Part shown: positions 31,413 through 39,761 of the stretch, in pieces
Position numbering within the stretch: position 1 is the stretch's first letter
Layout: every line of letters begins with the position of its first letter
Source of the DNA: Terriglobia bacterium
GTDB taxonomy: Bacteria > Acidobacteriota > Terriglobia > Acidiferrales > UBA7541
Reading direction: 5' to 3'
DNA: 64,000 nucleotides
NCBI GenBank assembly: GCA_020072785.1
Contig: JAIQGG010000007.1
Coordinates: forward strand, 1-64,000
The notes under the pieces: model-generated
The model's input: the letters and a program-made list of their open reading frames with translations, nothing else
What the model was told of the DNA's origin: nothing
Database searches by the model: none
Program-made: the position numbers and the translations under genes

Positions 31413-32036
31413 TCAGTACTTGCGCAGCACGCTCACCACGCGGCCCTGAATCTTCACGTCGCTGGCGGGCACGACGATGGGGGCCATCTCCGAATTCGCC
31501 GGCTGCAGGCGGATCTTCCCCGCACCCTCGCGGTAGAAGCGCTTCAGCGTGGCCTCTTCCCCGCCCACCAGCGCCACCACGATATCGCCGGCATTGGCCA
31601 CCTGGGTCTGCTCGCAGACCACGTAATCCCCGTCCAGGATGTGGTCCTCGATCATCGAGTTGCCCTTGACCTGCAGCACAAAGGTGGTGGCCCCGCGCGC
31701 AAAATCCCCCAGGGAAATCGTCTCGCGATCCTCGAGCGCTTCCAGCGGCCGCCCCGCGGCGATGCGCCCGACCAGGGGCAGCTCCTGCACGCGGCGGTCC
31801 AGCACCTGTTCCTTCACCGGCTTCGGCAGTTGCACGATCTCGATTGAGCGGCTCTGGTTGTAGCCGCGGCGGATGAAACCCTTCTTCTCCAGGGTGCTGA
31901 TGTGCTTGTGCACGGTGGCCAGGGAGGTCAGTTTCAGGCCCTTGCCGATCTCCTCGAAACTCGGCGAGTAGCCGTGCCTGGTTTCGAAGGACACCAGAAA
32001 ATCGAGCACTTCCTTCTGCCGCTTGGTCAGAGCCAT
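31413..32036 (-). CDS. lexA: LexA repressor (SOS master regulator)
   Basis: LexA represses SOS genes and cleaves itself when RecA is activated on single-stranded DNA. The 207-residue product from ATG 32036 (AGGAGG upstream) has an N-terminal winged helix (MALTKRQKEVLDFLVSFETR, SLATVHKHISTLEKKGFI), the Ala-Gly cleavage site in GRIAAGRP, the nucleophile in VKGNSMIEDHI and the general-base lysine in GGEEATLKRFY. The frame runs 18 codons further up, but that stretch is Arg-rich and lies beyond the ribosome-binding site. Its promoter carries a candidate LexA operator in the -35/-10 spacer, consistent with autoregulation. Confidence 0.96.
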   Translation of the reverse strand: MALTKRQKEVLDFLVSFETRHGYSPSFEEIGKGLKLTSLATVHKHISTLEKKGFIRRGYNQSRSIEIVQLPKPVKEQVLDRRVQELPLVGRIAAGRPLEALEDRETISLGDFARGATTFVLQVKGNSMIEDHILDGDYVVCEQTQVANAGDIVVALVGGEEATLKRFYREGAGKIRLQPANSEMAPIVVPASDVKIQGRVVSVLRKY

Positions 32037-32101
32037 CGCTCGTCTCCTCCTGCGCCTAGGCGCCCGCTGCGGAAGCGGCGCGCGGCACACTTTCGCCTTT
32101 T

Positions 32102-32130
32102 ACTCTAGGCGAACACAAAGCGAACGTCAA
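32102..32130 (-). promoter_or_regulatory. lexA promoter with LexA operator in the spacer
   Basis: On the minus strand TTGACG (32130-32125), exactly 17 nt, TAGAGT (32107-32102). The spacer contains GTTC-GCTTTGT-GTTC (32125-32111), a direct repeat with N7 spacing. A partly overlapping inverted repeat TTCGCCT-N8-AGGCGAA follows. The start near 32095 gives a leader of about 60 nt. Confidence 0.75.
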
Positions 32131-32348
32131 GCAAAGAGTTTGTGCGCCGTTCTTCGCCCGCTTTTTTTCCGCGCGGCTTCCTGTTTTGGACACAACGCCG
32201 CGCCACGCGCCCGGTTGTGCTATTATTTTTGTTTGCGGGCTCCTGGTACTTCGCTCTCGAAGCACCTGCTCGCCGCGAAGCCCGGGCGCCGCAACTCCTC
32301 ACGCCGCATGCGGGGAGACATCAGCAACCAACGGGGTCACGCGTCACC
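32131..32348. other. Divergent region upstream of the oxidoreductase genes
   Basis: Between lexA and the plus-strand oxidoreductase lie the lexA promoter and about 220 bp with a T-run (32162-32168) and TATTATTTTT at 32221, but no convincing -35/-10 pair for the plus strand was found. Confidence 0.4.
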
Positions 32349-34208
32349 ATGTCCACTCTCGCGGAAACACCTCTCACCAAAGGCAAGCGCGAAGTCATCG
32401 AACAGGCGGTCATCCGCTTTGCCGGGGACTCCGGCGACGGCATGCAGATCACCGGCAGCCAGTTCACCAACACCGTCGCGCTGTACGGCAACGACATCGC
32501 CACCTTTCCGGACTACCCCGCGGAGATCCGCGCCCCTGCGGGCACCCTCCCCGGGGTCAGCGGCTACCAGCTGCATTTTTCCTCGAGCGAGGTGTACACG
32601 CCGGGCGATGCCGTGGATGTGCTCATCGCCATGAATCCCGCCGCGCTGAAAATGAACCAGGCCGACCTCAAGCCCAACGGGATCCTCATCGTCAACAGCG
32701 ACGCCTTCAAGGAAGGCGACCTGCGCAAGGCGCAGATGACCAGCAATCCCCTCGAGGATCATTCCCTGGACAAGTACCGCCTCTTCTCCGTAGAAGCCCA
32801 GCGCCTGACGCGCGCCGCGCTGCAGCATCTGGGCATCGACGCCAAGGCCATGGACCGCTGCAAGAACTTCTTCGCCCTGGGCATGTGCTATTGGCTTTAC
32901 AACCGCTCCATGGATCCGACCTTCCGCTGGATCGACGACAAGTTCAGCAAGAAGCCGCTGATCGCGGAAGCCAACAAGCTGGCCCTCAAGGCCGGCTACA
33001 GCTACTGCGAAGCCACCGAAGCCTTCCAGGTCAGCTACGAAATTCCTCCGGCCAAGCTGGAGAAGGGCTTCTACCGCAGCCTGAGCGGCAACCAGGCCCT
33101 GGCCCTGGGTTTCGTCACCGCCGCGCAAAAATCCGGCCTAACGCTTTTCCTGGGCTCCTACCCGATCACTCCGGCCTCGGACATCCTGCACGAGCTTTCG
33201 CAATACAAGAATTTCGGGGTGATGACGTTCCAGGCCGAAGACGAAATCGCGGCCATGACTTCGACCATCGGGGCCTCTTACGCCGGCGCGCTGGCCCTGA
33301 CCACGACTTCCGGCCCGGGCATGGCCCTCAAGACCGAAGCGATGGGGCTCGCCGTGATGACCGAGCTGCCCATGGTGATCGTGGACGTGCAGCGTGGCGG
33401 CCCTTCCACGGGCCTGCCGACCAAAACCGAGCAGGCCGACCTGTTGCAGGCGCTCTTCGGACGCAACTCCGAGGCGCCCATTCCGGTTCTGGCGGCTTCC
33501 ACTCCGGCCGACTGCTTCTGGGTCGCCGTGGAAGCGTGCCGCATCGCCCTCAAGTACATGGTGCCGGTGATTGTGCTCACCGACGGCTACCTGGCTAACG
33601 GCTCGGAGCCCTGGCGCATCCCGGAGCTCCAGGACATTCCGGCCATCCCGGTGAGCTTCGCCACGAATCCGGAAACGTATCAGCCCTACAAGCGCGACCC
33701 GCAAACCCTGGCGCGCCCCTGGGCCGTGCCGGGCACGCCCGGCCTGGAACACCGCATCGGGGGCCTGGAGAAAAAAGACGGCAGCGGCAACATCAACTAC
33801 GAGCCGCTCAACCACGAGAACATGGTGCGCATCCGCGCGGCCAAAGTCGCGGGCATCGTCCAGGACATTCCCGACGCCGTTCCCGCGGGGGATCCCGACG
33901 GCGACCTGCTGATCATCGGCTGGGGCTCGACGTGCGGCTCGATCACCGCGGCGCTCATGCCGCAGCGCGCCAAGGGCCGGCGCATCGGCCACGTGCATCT
34001 GCGGCACCTGAACCCGCTGCCGAAGAACCTCGGGGATGTGATGAAGCGCTACAAGAAAGTGCTCGTTCCGGAGCTGAACATGGGCCAACTGCTGTGGGTC
34101 TTGCGCGCCAAGTATCTGGTGGACGCCATCGGCATGAACAAGATCCAGGGCCGCCCGTTCAAGCAGAACGAGCTGGAAGTGAAGATCGAAGAAGTAATCG
34201 GCGCCTAA
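32349..34208 (+). CDS. 2-oxoacid:ferredoxin oxidoreductase, fused gamma-alpha subunit (KorA type)
   Basis: With the next gene this forms a thiamine-diphosphate, iron-sulfur enzyme that decarboxylates a 2-oxoacid (most likely 2-oxoglutarate) to the acyl-CoA and reduces ferredoxin, or runs in reverse. The 619-residue product has an N-terminal gamma domain (AVIRFAGDSGDGMQITGSQF, residues about 15-190), then the alpha part (GSYPITPASDILHELS, FQAEDEIAAMTSTIGASYAG, TTSGPGMALKTEAMGLAV) and a C-terminal domain II (IIGWGSTCGSI, HLRHLNPLPKNLGDV). The gamma-alpha order matches the fused KorA type. ATG 32349 is the natural start. The hairpin at 34219-34284 separates it from the beta gene. Confidence 0.93.
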   Translation: MSTLAETPLTKGKREVIEQAVIRFAGDSGDGMQITGSQFTNTVALYGNDIATFPDYPAEIRAPAGTLPGVSGYQLHFSSSEVYTPGDAVDVLIAMNPAALKMNQADLKPNGILIVNSDAFKEGDLRKAQMTSNPLEDHSLDKYRLFSVEAQRLTRAALQHLGIDAKAMDRCKNFFALGMCYWLYNRSMDPTFRWIDDKFSKKPLIAEANKLALKAGYSYCEATEAFQVSYEIPPAKLEKGFYRSLSGNQALALGFVTAAQKSGLTLFLGSYPITPASDILHELSQYKNFGVMTFQAEDEIAAMTSTIGASYAGALALTTTSGPGMALKTEAMGLAVMTELPMVIVDVQRGGPSTGLPTKTEQADLLQALFGRNSEAPIPVLAASTPADCFWVAVEACRIALKYMVPVIVLTDGYLANGSEPWRIPELQDIPAIPVSFATNPETYQPYKRDPQTLARPWAVPGTPGLEHRIGGLEKKDGSGNINYEPLNHENMVRIRAAKVAGIVQDIPDAVPAGDPDGDLLIIGWGSTCGSITAALMPQRAKGRRIGHVHLRHLNPLPKNLGDVMKRYKKVLVPELNMGQLLWVLRAKYLVDAIGMNKIQGRPFKQNELEVKIEEVIGA

Positions 34209-34218
34209 CAACAGTTTC

Positions 34219-34284
34219 GCCATTCCGAGCCGCGTCAGGGGCGGGGCAAACTCCGCGAGGAATCGCGCCGGGCTCCGGAATGGC
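34219..34284 (+). repeat. Long inverted repeat between the two oxidoreductase genes
   Basis: Arms GCCATTCCG...AGCC and GGCT...CGGAATGGC pair across about 66 nt, with the internal segment CGCGAGGAATCGCG. The arm and internal words (CATTCCGAG, CGAGGAAT) echo the dispersed repeat at 15.7 kb and 56.8 kb. There is no T-run, so it is an intra-operon RNA structure or repeat rather than a terminator. Confidence 0.6.
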
Positions 34285-34318
34285 AGCAGCACACGGAACG
34301 AATCAGGGAGACTCGATC

Positions 34319-35347
34319 ATGACCACGGCCGCTCTACCGCATCTCACGAAAAAAGATTTTCAGACCGACCAGGAAGTCCGCTGGTGCCCCGGCTGCGGCG
34401 ACTACGCCATTCTTTCCGCCGTGCAGTCCGTCTTCCCGGAGCTGGGCATTCCCCGGGAGAAGTTCGTGGTGGTCAGCGGCATCGGTTGCTCCAGCCGCTT
34501 CCCCTACTACATGAACACCTACGGCTTCCATTCCATTCACGGCCGCGCCCCGGCCGTGGCCACGGGCATCAAGGCCGTGCGCCCGGATCTGGACGTGTGG
34601 GTGGCCACCGGTGACGGCGATGCCCTGGCCATCGGCGGCAATCACACCATTCACATGCTGCGCCGCAACGTGGGCATCAAGGTCCTGCTCTTCAACAACC
34701 GCATTTACGGCCTGACCAAGGGCCAATATTCGCCGACCTCGGAATACCACAAGATCACCAAGTCCACGCCTTACGGCTCGCCCGACCGGCCCTTCAATCC
34801 GATTTCGCTGGCCATCGGCTCGGAAGCCACGTTCGTGGCGCGGTCCGTGGACGTTTTCCAGGCGCACCTGAAGGAGACCCTGAAGCATGCCGCGGTGCAT
34901 CGCGGCTCGGCGTTCATCGAGATCCTGCAGAACTGCAACATTTTCAACAACGGCGCCTGGGAAGGCATCACCGAGAAGGACGCGCGCAGCGAGCACGTCA
35001 TCCAGCTCGAGCACGGCAAGCCGCTCATCTTCGGCAAGAACCGCGACAAGGGCATCCGCCGACTGCCCGACGGGGACATCGAAGTCGTGCAACTGGGCGA
35101 CAAGTACACGGAGAAGGACCTCATCGTCCACGACGCCCATCACCACCGCGCGTCCTACGCCTTCCTGCTCTCGCACATGGAGCACCGCCCGGGCTTCCCC
35201 ACGCCCATCGGCGTGCTGCGCGCCTGGGACGACCTGCCGCGCTACGAAGACGTGATGAACGACCAGATCAAGGAAGTCATCGCCAAGAAGGGCCGCGGCG
35301 ATCTGGGCAAGCTCTTCCGCGCCGGGGACACCTGGGAAGTCAAGTAG
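34319..35347 (+). CDS. 2-oxoacid:ferredoxin oxidoreductase beta subunit (KorB type)
   Basis: The 342-residue beta subunit carries thiamine diphosphate and the electron-transfer cluster. Visible motifs are WCPGCGDYAILSAVQ (cluster cysteines), SGIGCSSRFPYYMNTYGFHS, the ThDP loop ATGDGDALAIGGNHTIHMLR...LLFNNRIYGLTKGQYSPTS, and ILQNCNIFNNGAW (further cysteine). ATG 34319 follows CAGGGAG. It is 110 bp downstream of the alpha gene, with a clear terminator after the stop. No ferredoxin gene is adjacent. Confidence 0.93.
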   Translation: MTTAALPHLTKKDFQTDQEVRWCPGCGDYAILSAVQSVFPELGIPREKFVVVSGIGCSSRFPYYMNTYGFHSIHGRAPAVATGIKAVRPDLDVWVATGDGDALAIGGNHTIHMLRRNVGIKVLLFNNRIYGLTKGQYSPTSEYHKITKSTPYGSPDRPFNPISLAIGSEATFVARSVDVFQAHLKETLKHAAVHRGSAFIEILQNCNIFNNGAWEGITEKDARSEHVIQLEHGKPLIFGKNRDKGIRRLPDGDIEVVQLGDKYTEKDLIVHDAHHHRASYAFLLSHMEHRPGFPTPIGVLRAWDDLPRYEDVMNDQIKEVIAKKGRGDLGKLFRAGDTWEVK

Positions 35348-35394
35348 GGCAGTCCGTATAGCGCCGGGCTTCAGCCCGGCATCCGAAAACACTT

Positions 35395-35438
35395 CGGGCG
35401 CCGCGACCGCAAAGGTTTTGGCGCCCGTCTTATTTCTT
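35395..35438 (+). terminator. Terminator of the oxidoreductase operon
   Basis: Arms CGGGCGCC / GGCGCCCG with a 17-nt loop followed by TCTTATTTCTT. A smaller GCCGGGC / GCCCGGC hairpin lies just upstream (35372-35390). The same arms are used by the terminator at 36662-36704. Confidence 0.85.
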
Positions 35439-35524
35439 GCCTGTGAAAGCGGGCCTGCTTGCCTTGAACCTGCCGAAGAGGTTCTCCCGCTGGACTCCAA
35501 TCTCCGCGGATGCGGCGCCGCGCC

Positions 35525-36547
35525 TCAGTTTCTCTCTCCCAGCCCATGCATCTTGCGGCATAGCCGGCAATACGTCGGCTGCTCCGTGTTGTCTACACTA
35601 TGATGCACGGGCTTCACCGATTGCAGGTAGGTGAAGATCAGCGACAGGTCCTCGTCGGTCATTCCCCGGAAGACATGCCATGGCATGACGGGAGCCAGCT
35701 CACGCACGCCGCCGACCGTCCCGGTTCGAATTGTCTGGATAAACATTTCCCTTGTGTAATAGGAAATTCCCGCCGGATCGGAGGTGATGTTGGCACTGGC
35801 CACACGGCCCCACGGCCCCTCGAGGATGAAGCCTCCGCCAAATTCCAGGCCGGGAATCGGCTGACCGTGCTCATCCTGCGGCGTGTGGCATCCGATGCAG
35901 CTCGCCATCTGCGTTTGATACCTTCCGCGGCTGAGCACCCCGGCGTTGGGTCCCGGTGCGGAGACGGGCTGCAGCACCGGCTGCGGCACATTGCGGATCA
36001 GATATTTCACCGGGAAGATGATCTCCGATTTCGGCAGAGGGTTGCGCACAGGCGGCAAGGAGCGGAGATAGACGATCACCGATGCCAGGTCTTCATCCGA
36101 CATCTCGCGGAAGCGCTCGTAGGGCATTAGCGGAAAGAGGGCCCGGCCGTCATGGCCGACGCCTTCGCGGATGGCGCGCGCCAATTGATCATCGCTCCAG
36201 GTGCCCGCGCCGGTTTCCGGATCGGGGGTTAGGTTCGGCGCGACCAAGCGTCCCGGCAAGCCTTTGAGCGGAAATAACGTTCCCGCACCCTTCATCTCCT
36301 CGATCACCGGCGCGCCACGTTTGCTCCAGTCGCGCGGCGAGTGGCAGTGCATGCACGCGGCAACATGCTCCACGAAATACGCGCCGCGCTGCAGCCGCTC
36401 CGGCGTGGCTTCGAATTTCCGGTTCGTGAGCGGACGTGCTCTCGGCCCGAGAAGGGGCCGCCAGCCAATCGTCGCCGTGATGCCCGCGGCCGCCAGCCCC
36501 AGCGGCACGACTAGCGCATAGGCCGCAATTTTCACCAGCTTGGGCAT
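35525..36547 (-). CDS. Membrane-anchored di-haem cytochrome c
   Basis: A 340-residue exported cytochrome. ATG 36547 (AGGAG upstream) starts an N-terminal transmembrane anchor (VKIAAYALVVPLGLAAAGIT). Haem sites are CMHCH (about residue 61) and CIGCH (about residue 217), each in a cytochrome-c-like domain with downstream motifs (LMPYERFREMSDEDLASVIVYLRSL; MPWHVFRGMTDEDLSLIFTYLQSV). The C-terminus ends YCRLCRKMHG, a CxxC without the following His, so probably not a third haem. Relatives are electron carriers next to dehydrogenases. No partner enzyme is adjacent, so its redox partner is unknown. Confidence 0.88.
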   Translation of the reverse strand: MPKLVKIAAYALVVPLGLAAAGITATIGWRPLLGPRARPLTNRKFEATPERLQRGAYFVEHVAACMHCHSPRDWSKRGAPVIEEMKGAGTLFPLKGLPGRLVAPNLTPDPETGAGTWSDDQLARAIREGVGHDGRALFPLMPYERFREMSDEDLASVIVYLRSLPPVRNPLPKSEIIFPVKYLIRNVPQPVLQPVSAPGPNAGVLSRGRYQTQMASCIGCHTPQDEHGQPIPGLEFGGGFILEGPWGRVASANITSDPAGISYYTREMFIQTIRTGTVGGVRELAPVMPWHVFRGMTDEDLSLIFTYLQSVKPVHHSVDNTEQPTYCRLCRKMHGLGERN

Positions 36548-36661
36548 GGATTCTCCTAGGAAAAATAGTTTCTTCTTCCCAACTGCCGGACAGTTTCCAC
36601 GATTTGCAGACCGCAAGATACCACGGCCCTTCGCGAATGCGAGTTTTCTCCCGCCCGGCAT

Positions 36662-36704
36662 CAAAAAAATACGGGCGCCTCGACCTCTTACGTCTCGGCG
36701 CCCG
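36662..36704 (-). terminator. Terminator after the M23 peptidase
   Basis: On the minus strand arms CGGGCGCC / GGCGCCCG (36704-36697 and 36679-36672) with a 17-nt loop, followed by TATTTTTTTG. It ends transcription from the M23 gene before the cytochrome gene. Confidence 0.85.
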
Positions 36705-36776
36705 GACAATTCTTCTTTCTGCTTCTCGCCTGTATTCGGGCGGACGTTCAGCCCGCCCTTTCCTGTCTGCCTTTTC

Positions 36777-38072
36777 TCACTTGCCGTGCGCCGGGACCGC
36801 TGCCAACTCACCCTGCACCACGCTGGCCTGCAGCAGCGCCGGATTTTTCAGCAAGGGCAGCCATTTGTCGCGGACGGTCTCAAATTCGGGCCGGTTGCGC
36901 TTGGAGACGGGATCGGCGGGCGGCAGGCCGAGGTGCTCGAAGTTCTTGTACTTGCCGCGCTGCAGAAAGCGGAAATCGAGATGCGGCCCGGTGGAAAGCC
37001 CGGTGCTGCCGACCAGCCCGATGACCTTGCCGATCTCCACGTGCTCGCCCGTGCGCACGAACATCCTGGAGAGGTGCAGGTACATGGTTTCGTAGCCGTT
37101 GGCGTGCGTAATCTGCACCAGGTTGCCCTCCCCGCCCTTGCGCCCGGCAAAGAGCACCCGCCCGCTACCGATGGTCTGCACCGGCGTGCCCACCGGCGCG
37201 CCGTAGTCAATGCCCAGATGCGGGCGGCGGATCTTCAGGATGGGATGAAAGCGCGCGTAGCTGAAATGCGAGGTGATGCGCGCGCCGAACTTCAGCGGCG
37301 AGCGCAAAAAGGCCTTCTGTAGCGAATTGCCGTTGGCCGCGTAATACGCGGGCCGGCCGCTGGAGTCGTGGAAGAGCAATGCCTGGTAGGGATGCCCGCC
37401 GTTGTCGTATTCCGCGACGAAAATCTTTCCGTAGCCCGCGGTCTGCCCCCCGGCGTATTTCTTCTTCTCCAGCACCACGCGGAAGGTGTCGCCGCGCCGC
37501 GGGTCGGTGTAGAAATCGAGGTCGTACCCGAAGATCTCCGCCAGACGCATGGCCAGGTCCGCCGTTTCGCCCGCGCGCTCCACGGCGTTGAACAGTGAAT
37601 CGTCCACCTGCCCGCTCACCACCACGATCTCCGTCTTTGCGGCAATCGTCCGCACTTCCGCGGAAAAGCTGCCGTCCGCCGGCGCGGGCACGATGCGCAG
37701 CAGCCGCTCCGGGTCGATGCGGTATTCGATGGTGCGCAGCCCGCCATCCACCGAACGCCCCACGGTGATCATGTTTCCCGCGCGCATCTGCCGCAGATTG
37801 AAGGCCCGCTGAGCCGCCGCGGAAGCGCCGGCCGCCTCTTCGGCGCTCAGGCCGAACTTCTCCAGCGCGGCCATGAAATTCGCGCCCGCGGGAACTTTCT
37901 TCCCCGTCGGCAGCACGCTCTGCTGCCGGGCCCACGCGGCCTCTTTCTGCGTCAGTTGCACTTCGTGCTGAAAGGCCTCCGTGGCCACCAGCCGCTGGCG
38001 AAATACGTAACCCAGCACACCCATCCCGGCGCTGCACAGCACCAGGAGCACCACGCCAAAACGACGATTCAC
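36777..38072 (-). CDS. M23 (LytM-type) peptidoglycan endopeptidase
   Basis: A 431-residue membrane-anchored wall enzyme. GTG 38072 (GGGGGAAAG upstream) gives MNRRFGVVLLVLCSAGMGVL, a signal anchor. An OapA/LysM-like N-terminal part follows (AALEKFGLSAEEAAGAS, RAGNMITVGRSVDGGLRTIE), then the M23 domain at about residues 285-385: RRPHLGIDYGAPVGTPV supplies the His and Asp ligands, and GLSTGPHLDFRFLQRG the last motif. In that motif the usual HxH reads HLD, so the second His is Asp; similar variants exist in the family but may alter activity. It precedes no gene in its transcript; a transpeptidase lies 250 bp upstream on the same strand. Confidence 0.9.
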   Translation of the reverse strand: MNRRFGVVLLVLCSAGMGVLGYVFRQRLVATEAFQHEVQLTQKEAAWARQQSVLPTGKKVPAGANFMAALEKFGLSAEEAAGASAAAQRAFNLRQMRAGNMITVGRSVDGGLRTIEYRIDPERLLRIVPAPADGSFSAEVRTIAAKTEIVVVSGQVDDSLFNAVERAGETADLAMRLAEIFGYDLDFYTDPRRGDTFRVVLEKKKYAGGQTAGYGKIFVAEYDNGGHPYQALLFHDSSGRPAYYAANGNSLQKAFLRSPLKFGARITSHFSYARFHPILKIRRPHLGIDYGAPVGTPVQTIGSGRVLFAGRKGGEGNLVQITHANGYETMYLHLSRMFVRTGEHVEIGKVIGLVGSTGLSTGPHLDFRFLQRGKYKNFEHLGLPPADPVSKRNRPEFETVRDKWLPLLKNPALLQASVVQGELAAVPAHGK

Positions 38073-38322
38073 GCTTTCCCCCAAGTTACTCGCTGCCCCT
38101 GCAGCTTTTGGCCCCACCGCGCCGCGCGCCCGGTCCCCGATGCTTCCTGGGAGAGAACACCCGGACAAAGCGCTTCTCAGCTTACCCTGCACCCCTCTTT
38201 TGTCTCAAGCAGGAACCGGAGTCAAAGGGAGAAACGGGCGGAGGTGTGGAGAACGATACGGCAAGGAGCAGGCGAGATAGGATGCGCATAGCCCCGCCGG
38301 GAACGAAGCAAGGAACAGAGAG

Positions 38323-39441
38323 TCAGTTGCCGGACGCGCCGATCCACTCGTTGCGGTGCGGCACCTCGGCAAAATAGTTCTGCTCGCGCAGCTTGCGGTA
38401 GATCCGCCCGGCAACCACCGCGGCCGTGGGGCCCATGACGCGGTGGCTGCTGCCGCGCAGGAGAACCACCAGCGCAATTTTCGGCCGCGCTTCGTCGGCG
38501 TAGGATACAAACCAGCCCACCCGCGATTTCTGGTCGTTGCACGTGCCGGTCTTGCCCAGCGCCAGTTCGTCGCCGCCCTGGTCGAAACTGGCCTTGCCCG
38601 TGCCGTAGAGCACCGCCGCGAGCATGCCTTCGCGGATCGGCGGCAGCAGCGGGGCGATATCCAGCTGGCGCTTCACGCGGGGCGCGAAATTCGCGCGCTC
38701 TTCTTCCGTGCGCGGGTACTGCAGATAGTAGAGAGTTCCGCCGTTGGCCACCGCGGAGGCCAGCGAGGCGAGCTGCAGCGGCGTCATCTGGATGCCTTCG
38801 CCGAAGCTGGACATGCGCGCCACCCCGCCGTGCGCCGGCGCTATCGCCGGGAGAAGGCCGGGATGCTCCTCCGGCATGTTGTAGCCGGAGAGCTCGCCGA
38901 GCCCCAGGAGCTTGGCGTAGCGGGACACGGTTGCGAAGCCCATGCGCCGGCCCAGCTCTTCAAAAAATTGGTTATTGGAATGGGCCATGGCCTCGGTGAG
39001 ATTCATGTACTTGCGCCGCCCGACCTTGAGCATGGTGTCGCGGGTGATGACGTCCTCTTCGAGCGCGGCGACGGCGATCGTGGGCTTGATGGTCGAGCAC
39101 GGAATCGTGCCGTTGGAGAAGGCCAACTTCTGGTTGACGATGCTCAGGATGCGCCCGGTATTGGGATCCACGGCCACCACCGTGCCGTTGTAGCGGCCCA
39201 GGGCCTCGACGGCTGCCTGGCGGATGACCGGGTCGTCGTAAGCCGCAATGTCTTCACTGGTGGAATCGGCAAAGGTGGGCACGCCGCGGAACCGCGACGC
39301 CGCATGGCCCTTGCTCCGCCGCGATGCTCGCACGCCCGCCTTGCCGCCGGCCGCCGCTGGGGCGGCGACTGCCGGAACAGCACAGGCCCACGCCAACAAT
39401 ATGGCCAACACGTTTCGCGATATCCTGGCTGCCCGCTTCAT
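38323..39441 (-). CDS. Small penicillin-binding transpeptidase
   Basis: A 372-residue secreted serine DD-transpeptidase-fold protein. ATG 39441 starts a signal peptide (NVLAILLAWACAVPAVAAPA) after GTGGGG. The three active-site motifs are complete: STIK (SxxK, in TIPCSTIKPTIAV), SNN (SxN, in AMAHSNNQFFEE) and KTG (in ALGKTGTCND). No glycosyltransferase or PBP dimerisation domain is present, so it resembles a stand-alone transpeptidase domain related to class B PBPs or class D beta-lactamases. It probably works in peptidoglycan maturation together with the M23 enzyme downstream; a beta-lactamase role cannot be excluded. Confidence 0.88.
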   Translation of the reverse strand: MKRAARISRNVLAILLAWACAVPAVAAPAAAGGKAGVRASRRSKGHAASRFRGVPTFADSTSEDIAAYDDPVIRQAAVEALGRYNGTVVAVDPNTGRILSIVNQKLAFSNGTIPCSTIKPTIAVAALEEDVITRDTMLKVGRRKYMNLTEAMAHSNNQFFEELGRRMGFATVSRYAKLLGLGELSGYNMPEEHPGLLPAIAPAHGGVARMSSFGEGIQMTPLQLASLASAVANGGTLYYLQYPRTEEERANFAPRVKRQLDIAPLLPPIREGMLAAVLYGTGKASFDQGGDELALGKTGTCNDQKSRVGWFVSYADEARPKIALVVLLRGSSHRVMGPTAAVVAGRIYRKLREQNYFAEVPHRNEWIGASGN

Positions 39442-39674
39442 AGTCCCCACTTCCACGCCCCCGAAATGGCCCCTGCCGCATGGCATGCCAGCGGCCGAGG
39501 CAACAGCGATTGTAGGGAAGCGCACGGGGATAGGCAATAGGCCAAGCACTCTAGTACGTGGATATGTGTTGTGAAATCAACTCTGTCCAAAGGGGCAGGT
39601 CTGGAGGGGAAGAAGAAAATTGGATGGTTGAAAAGTTCAAAAGTTGAAAAGGCTGAAAGCATGGAGCGAGAACG

Positions 39675-39717
39675 GAAAAAAGGTCTGGGGCGCCGTCGCG
39701 CGGCTTGCCCCCAGACC
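39675..39717 (-). terminator. Terminator of recA (may act in both directions)
   Basis: Arms GGTCTGGGGGC / GCCCCAGACC with a 15-nt loop; on the minus strand TTTTTT follows, and on the plus strand TTTT. It lies 45 bp after the recA stop. Confidence 0.85.
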
Positions 39718-39761
39718 TTTTCCGGCCTTTCCAGTCTTTAACGCTTCAACGCTTCAACTTC

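Noticed and set aside
35500-35560. Third haem site in the cytochrome (CRLC near the C-terminus)
   Set aside because: The CxxC is followed by Arg, not His, so it is not a haem c motif; it may bind a metal or be structural.
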